From: Oscillospiraceae bacterium
GTDB taxonomy: Bacteria; Bacillota; Clostridia; Oscillospirales; Oscillospiraceae
NCBI GenBank assembly: GCA_015067465.1
Contig: SVMK01000006.1
Coordinates: forward strand, 1-53,026
Length of the DNA stretch: 53,026 nucleotides
Reading direction: 5' to 3'
The position numbers and the translations under genes were made by a program. How positions within the stretch are numbered: position 1 is the stretch's first letter; each line of letters starts with the position of its first letter. Shown here one piece after another: positions 49,182-53,026 of this stretch. The notes under the pieces were generated by a model. The model had not been told where the DNA came from and ran no database searches. It saw nothing but the letters and a program-made list of their open reading frames with translations.

Positions 49182-50462
49182 ATGAGAGACATTTATGTAG
49201 TAAACTGCTGCAGAACCGCTGTTGGCTCCATGGGCGGCAGTCTGAAGGACATTCCCGCTCCCGAACTGGGTGCAATCGTTATCAAAGAGGCGCTCCGCCG
49301 CGCCGGCGTGAACGCCGCCGATGTTGACGAGGTCATGATGGGCTGCGTGCTCACCGCCGGACTCGGTCAAAACCCCGCGCGTCAGGCCGCCGTGAAGGCC
49401 GGCGTTCCCCTGTCCGTCCCCGCCTACACCGTCGGCATGGTGTGCGGCTCCGGCATGAAAGCCGTGATTGAAGGCGCCCGCTCCATCATTTCCGAGGATG
49501 CGGAAATCGTCGTGTGCGGCGGCATGGAGAACATGTCCTCCGCGCCCTACACGCTGCCCGACATGCGTTTCGGCAAGAAGATGGACGTTTCCATGGGCAC
49601 CCGCGGCGTGGTGGATACCATGGTGAAAGACGGCCTGTGGGACGCTTTCAACGACTATCATATGGGCTCCACCGCAGAAAACATCTGCGACATCTGGGGC
49701 ATCACCCGCGCAGAGCTGGACGATTTTGCCTACGCATCCCAGACCAAATGCAAGGCCGCGCAGAGCGAAGGCCGCTTCGCCGACGAAATCGTCGCCGTTC
49801 CCGTGCGCGTTCGGAAAGAAACCGTGCCGTTCTGCGTTGACGAATTCCCGCAGCCCGAGCCCAACCGCGAGAAGATGGGCAAGCTGCGCGGCGCATTCCG
49901 CCTGACGGACGACAACCGCTTCGTCGCCGACGGCGGCACCGTGGAGGACACGTTTGCTGCCGCTGCCTGCAAGCCCACCGAAACCGACGGCGCCACGCGC
50001 GTGACCGCCGGCAACGCCTCCGGCATCAACGACGGCGCAGCCGCCATCGTCCTCGCCTCCGGGGAAGCCGTTGCGAAATACGGCCTCAAGCCCATGGCAA
50101 AGCTTGTCAGCTGGGGTCAGGGCGGCGTGGATCCCAAAATCATGGGCACCGGTCCCGTTCCCGCGTCCCGCCAGGCCATGACCAAGGCGGGCCTGACAAT
50201 TGCGGACATCGACCTGATCGAGGCCAACGAAGCCTTTGCGGCGCAGTCCATCGCCGTTGCGCGCGAGCTGGGCTTTGATATGAACAAAGTGAATGTAAAC
50301 GGCGGCGCAATCGCCATCGGCCACCCCGTCGGCGCCTCCGGCGCGCGCATCATCGTCACGCTGCTGCACGAGATGGCAAAGCGCGGCGATGCAAAAACCG
50401 GCCTTGCCACGCTGTGCATCGGCGGCGGCATGGGCGTTGCCACCATTTTTGAAAAGTGCTGA
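49182..50462 (+). CDS. Acetyl-CoA C-acetyltransferase (thiolase)
   Basis: A 426-residue thiolase that joins two acetyl-CoA to acetoacetyl-CoA or runs in reverse. Catalytic residues are in place: Cys in VGMVCGSGMKAV (about 89), His in AIGHPVGASGARI (about 382), and the second Cys in LCIGGGMG (about 413). It is about 30 residues longer than usual; the extra part (about 240-273, Asp/Thr/Ala-rich) sits just before VTAGNASGINDGAAA. GGAAAGAGG before the ATG. First gene of an operon with a two-subunit CoA transferase. Confidence 0.95.
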   Translation: MRDIYVVNCCRTAVGSMGGSLKDIPAPELGAIVIKEALRRAGVNAADVDEVMMGCVLTAGLGQNPARQAAVKAGVPLSVPAYTVGMVCGSGMKAVIEGARSIISEDAEIVVCGGMENMSSAPYTLPDMRFGKKMDVSMGTRGVVDTMVKDGLWDAFNDYHMGSTAENICDIWGITRAELDDFAYASQTKCKAAQSEGRFADEIVAVPVRVRKETVPFCVDEFPQPEPNREKMGKLRGAFRLTDDNRFVADGGTVEDTFAAAACKPTETDGATRVTAGNASGINDGAAAIVLASGEAVAKYGLKPMAKLVSWGQGGVDPKIMGTGPVPASRQAMTKAGLTIADIDLIEANEAFAAQSIAVARELGFDMNKVNVNGGAIAIGHPVGASGARIIVTLLHEMAKRGDAKTGLATLCIGGGMGVATIFEKC

Positions 50463-50494
50463 ATCATCCAAACGAAACGAGGTAGAAAAAACGC

Positions 50495-51214
50495 ATGAAA
50501 AACAAAGTTATGCGCGTGGAAGACGCCATCGCTGAATACTGCTTCTCCGGCATGACCGTAATGCTGCCGGGCTTTGTCAATGTGGGCGTTTCCGAAACGC
50601 TGATCGACGCGCTGCTGCGCACGGACATCTGCGACCTGAACATCATCTCCAACAACACCAGCATCAAGGGCCGCGGCATCGGCAAGCTGGTGCATGCCGA
50701 CCGCATCAAGCACATCACCTGCTCCCACATCGGCAACAATGAAGAAACCTGCGCCAAGGTTGTTGCGGGCGAGATCAACATCACGTTCTGCCCGCAGGGC
50801 TCCCTGTGCGAAAAGGTTCGCGCGGGCGGCGCGGGCATCGGCGGTGTGCTCACCCCGACCGGCGTTCACACCCCGATGCAGGACGGCAAGCAGCTGCTCG
50901 AGTGGGACAGCGCAGCCGGTCAGTTCAAATTCGTCATGCCCGACGAGCCGCAGAACGGACAGCGCTTCATTCTTGAGCTGCCGCTGCGCGCCGACGTTGT
51001 GTTTGTCCATGCCTGGAAGGCGGACACCTTCGGCAACGTTGTTTACCGCCGCACCTCGCGCAACTTCAACGAGGCTTTCGCCACCGCCGCCGACCACGTC
51101 ATCGTGGAAGCGGAGCAGATCGTGGAAGTCGGCGAACTGGATCCCGACGAGATCATGACCCCCGGCTTCATCGTTGACGCCGTTGTGCAGGGCGCCGCCC
51201 TGACCGAAGCATAA
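50495..51214 (+). CDS. atoD: 3-oxoacid-type CoA transferase, subunit A
   Basis: A 239-residue alpha subunit of a type I CoA transferase. MLPGFVNVGVSETLIDALL, DLNIISNNTSIKGRGIGKLV, and NITFCPQGSLCEKVRAGGAGIGGVLTPTGVHT (several parts, about 88-125) match the family. With the next gene it should move CoA between acetoacetate or butyrate and acetate. The symbol follows family use; ctfA or scoA would be equal names. It starts 32 bases after the thiolase stop. Confidence 0.9.
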   Translation: MKNKVMRVEDAIAEYCFSGMTVMLPGFVNVGVSETLIDALLRTDICDLNIISNNTSIKGRGIGKLVHADRIKHITCSHIGNNEETCAKVVAGEINITFCPQGSLCEKVRAGGAGIGGVLTPTGVHTPMQDGKQLLEWDSAAGQFKFVMPDEPQNGQRFILELPLRADVVFVHAWKADTFGNVVYRRTSRNFNEAFATAADHVIVEAEQIVEVGELDPDEIMTPGFIVDAVVQGAALTEA

Positions 51215-51227
51215 GGAGGAAACGGAT

Positions 51228-51893
51228 ATGGAACTCACCGGAAAAGAACTGATCGCTTACCGCACCGCCCGTTTCTTTCAGGACGGCAACGTTGTAAACC
51301 TCGGCATCGGCATGCCCACCAAATGCCTGAGCTATCTGCCCGAAGGCGTTGATATCTGGATCGACACCGAAAACGGCGCCGTCGGCCTCACCGGCGCGCC
51401 CAAGCCCGGCGAAAGCTACGACCCCAACGTTGTGGACGCCGGCGGCAAGCCCTCCATGCTGCGCCCCGGCTCCGCCTGCTTTGATTCTTTCCGCTCCTTC
51501 GGCTACATCCGCGGCGGCCACATCGACGTCACCGTGCTCGGCGCATACGAAGTGGACGCGGAAGGCTCTCTGGCCAACTGGATGATCCCCGGCAAGGCCG
51601 CCGCCGGCATGGGCGGCGCGATGGACCTCGTCACCGGCAGCAAAACCACCATCGTCATGTCCACCCACACGGACAAGGCCGGCAACCCCAAGCTGGTGCA
51701 GCGCACGGAGTATCCCCTCACCGGCTACCGCTGCGTGGACTATTTCGTCAGCGAGCTGGCTGTCATTCACTTCTCTCCGGAAGGCCCCGTGCTTGAAGAG
51801 ATCTCCCGCTCCACCACCGTGGAGGAAGTAGTTGCCAAAACCGGCGCCAAGCTCATCATTCCCGAAACCGTCGGCATCCTCGAAGACGCCTGA
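51228..51893 (+). CDS. atoA: 3-oxoacid-type CoA transferase, subunit B
   Basis: A 221-residue beta subunit. The catalytic glutamate is in WIDTENGAVGLTG (about 45), after NLGIGMPTKCLSYLPEG; later GGHIDVTVLGAYEVDAEG and GMGGAMDLVTGSKTTIV fit the family. Together with thiolase and subunit A this operon links acetyl-CoA, acetoacetyl-CoA and short-chain acids, as in butyrate or lysine/aminobutyrate fermentation. Which acid is used cannot be told from the sequence. Confidence 0.92.
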   Translation: MELTGKELIAYRTARFFQDGNVVNLGIGMPTKCLSYLPEGVDIWIDTENGAVGLTGAPKPGESYDPNVVDAGGKPSMLRPGSACFDSFRSFGYIRGGHIDVTVLGAYEVDAEGSLANWMIPGKAAAGMGGAMDLVTGSKTTIVMSTHTDKAGNPKLVQRTEYPLTGYRCVDYFVSELAVIHFSPEGPVLEEISRSTTVEEVVAKTGAKLIIPETVGILEDA

Positions 51894-51917
51894 TTTCCCG
51901 GCACTTCCGCCGAAAAA

Positions 51918-51960
51918 CGCACACCCTGTGTCCCCGCGGACGCAGGGTGTGCGCCTTTTT
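51918..51960 (+). terminator. Terminator of the thiolase operon
   Basis: Stem CGCACACCCTG with CAGGGTGTGCG, GC-rich loop, then CCTTTTT. Confidence 0.88.
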
Positions 51961-52016
51961 ATGCCCGGAAGCGGCGAAAAAGCCCGAAAACACAGGGACT
52001 TATTTGAAAAAATCGG

Positions 52017-52044
52017 TTGACAAGCCGGATATTTCATGTATAAT
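52017..52044 (+). promoter_or_regulatory. Promoter of rpsF-ssb-rpsR, with structured leader
   Basis: TTGACA (52017-52022), 16 bases, TATAAT (52039-52044). The leader up to 52123 has two short hairpins (CTTGCC/GGCAAG near 52051-52069 and GCTTGCGC/GCGCAGGC near 52079-52100); an S6:S18 autoregulatory leader is possible but I cannot confirm it. Confidence 0.75.
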
Positions 52045-52123
52045 TATATGGCTTGCCCTTGTCGGCAAGTTATCCTTGCTTGCGCTTCGGGCGCAGGCCA
52101 TTCGTCCAGAAGGAGGTGCACAA

Positions 52124-52420
52124 ATGGCAAAGTCCATGGAAAAGTACGAGTGCATGTATGTTCTCAATCCCAACCTGACCGAGGATGAGACTGCAGCAAT
52201 CGTCGAAAAGTTCAAGGCGCTTGTCGAGGCAAACGCAACGCTTGATGAGATGGAGGAGATGGGTAAGCGCAAGCTCGCTTACGAAATCAACTACCTGACC
52301 GAAGGCTACTACGTCCTCGTCAAGTTCACCGGCAGCCCTGATTTCCCCGCAGAGCTGGACCGTGTCCTCGGTATTACCGATGGCGTCATCCGCAGCCTGA
52401 TCACGCTTCGTTGCGAGTAA
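52124..52420 (+). CDS. rpsF: 30S ribosomal protein S6
   Basis: A 98-residue S6: MEKYECMYVLNPNLTEDE at the start, MGKRKLAYEINYLTEGYYVLVKF (two parts) in the centre, IRSLITLRCE at the end. ATG 52124 follows AAGGAGGTG; an upstream extension crosses the leader and is not used. First gene of the rpsF-ssb-rpsR operon. Confidence 0.97.
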   Translation: MAKSMEKYECMYVLNPNLTEDETAAIVEKFKALVEANATLDEMEEMGKRKLAYEINYLTEGYYVLVKFTGSPDFPAELDRVLGITDGVIRSLITLRCE

Positions 52421-52435
52421 GAGGGAGCGACAGAC

Positions 52436-52900
52436 ATGTTGAACCACATTGTTCTGATGGGACGCCTCACGCGCGATCCCGAGCTTCGTTACACGCAGAG
52501 TCAGCTCCCCGTCGTGTCGTTTACGCTGGCGGTGGACCGCGACTTTGGCGGCCGTGACGGAGGCGACAGACAGACCGACTTCATCGATGTCGTCGCATGG
52601 CGCTCCACCGCCGAGTTCGTGTCCAAGTATTTCACGAAAGGCAGCATGGCCGTCGTTTCCGGCCGTCTGCAGATCCGTGACTGGACCGACAAGGAAGGCA
52701 ACAAGCGCCGCAACGCCGAAGTTGTTGCGGACAACGTCTATTTCGGTGAAACCAAACGCAGCCGCGAAGAAAGCGGCGGAAATTATCGCAGCGACAGCGA
52801 CGGATACGCCCCCCGCGGCGGTTATCAGAGCTTTGACAGCGCTTCCGGCGCTCCCGCATTCTCTGATCTCAGCAGCGCGGACGGCGAGCTCCCGTTCTGA
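52436..52900 (+). CDS. ssb: Single-stranded DNA-binding protein
   Basis: A 154-residue SSB. OB-fold at 1-110 (MLNHIVLMGRLTRDPELRYTQ, FTLAVDRDF, DFIDVVAWRSTAEFVSKYF), a Gly/Ser-rich linker, and the acidic tip DGELPF, the partner-binding end that is usually DDDIPF. Fifteen bases after rpsF. Confidence 0.97.
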   Translation: MLNHIVLMGRLTRDPELRYTQSQLPVVSFTLAVDRDFGGRDGGDRQTDFIDVVAWRSTAEFVSKYFTKGSMAVVSGRLQIRDWTDKEGNKRRNAEVVADNVYFGETKRSREESGGNYRSDSDGYAPRGGYQSFDSASGAPAFSDLSSADGELPF

Positions 52901-52935
52901 CCCGCGGTGAAAAAATACGATAGGAGGATTCAGCC

Positions 52936-53026
52936 TTGGCTTTTGATAAGAACAACAGCAATATGAAGACCCGCAAGCGCAGAAAGGTTTGCCAGTTCTG
53001 TGTTGACAAGTCCACCTTTGTCGACT
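52936..53026 (+). CDS. rpsR: 30S ribosomal protein S18, partial
   Basis: The first 30 codons of S18 from TTG 52936, after AGGAGG, cut by the window edge. MKTRKRRKVCQFCVDKSTFVD is the family start region; CQFC indicates the zinc-type N-terminus. Third gene of the operon. Confidence 0.93.
   Translation, partial: MAFDKNNSNMKTRKRRKVCQFCVDKSTFVD

Overview
The window reads as chromosome of a strict anaerobe of the Bacillota (class Clostridia, probably the Oscillospiraceae/Ruminococcaceae side; the family is inference). The signs are strong GGAGG-type ribosome binding sites, sigma-A promoters with 17-base spacers, GC-rich coding sequence between AT-rich intergenic patches, pyruvate formate-lyase with its activase, a thiolase/CoA-transferase operon, an L-box lysine riboswitch, a HisZ-type histidine operon, meso-diaminopimelate made by the dehydrogenase route, and a class B sortase. 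There is no rRNA and no complete tRNA.

Layout. 1-220 is the right end of something that recombined into a tRNA-Thr gene: only the anticodon-to-CCA part of the tRNA remains. 450-2615 holds a cation/proton antiporter and an MgtC-like protein. 2765-6163 (minus) holds a small membrane protein and the pflB-pflA pair, followed by a LysR regulator. 7479-10304 is a large membrane-bound c-di-GMP protein (GGDEF-PAS-GGDEF-EAL). 10520-13608 is a rearranged island: a capA-like gene lies between two 294-bp direct copies of the 3' end of an AlbA/Schlafen-type gene, and one copy is fused to what looks like a fragment of a GH51 arabinofuranosidase gene. About 880 bases of AT-rich DNA without a gene follow, with iterated TTTTGAAAA motifs.

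14651-25583 is the most interesting part. It holds a secreted transglutaminase-like protein, a compact type IV pilus-like operon (GspF/PilC, four small pilin-like proteins, PilT), a secreted protein with about 31 EP-rich pentapeptide repeats and a possible sorting signal, a class B sortase, a small orphan protein, a SARP/BTAD-type activator with a degenerate cyclase-like C-terminus, and a PAS-GGDEF diguanylate cyclase. Three promoters here (before the transglutaminase, the repeat protein and the orphan protein) share one architecture: two TGTAAC boxes 11 bases apart, then exactly 10 bases, then the -10 box. That is the layout expected for a SARP or OmpR-type activator, so these genes probably form a local cell-surface regulon controlled by the SARP-like protein or a relative.

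25968-28714 is a zinc-ribbon protein and a TPM-domain membrane protein. 28868-34211 (minus) is a lysine operon dapA-dapB-ddh-lysA-lysC behind a lysine riboswitch. 34738-43214 (minus) is one histidine operon with every pathway step, led by a TrpR-like YerC gene. 43620-47140 (minus) carries an LCP-family protein and, upstream of it, rpmG-secE-nusG-rplK-rplA. 47496-48932 holds ruvX and a DUF1700-like membrane pair. 49182-51893 is the thiolase-CoA transferase operon (acetoacetyl-CoA/butyrate metabolism). 52124 to the end is rpsF-ssb-rpsR, the last gene cut by the window edge.
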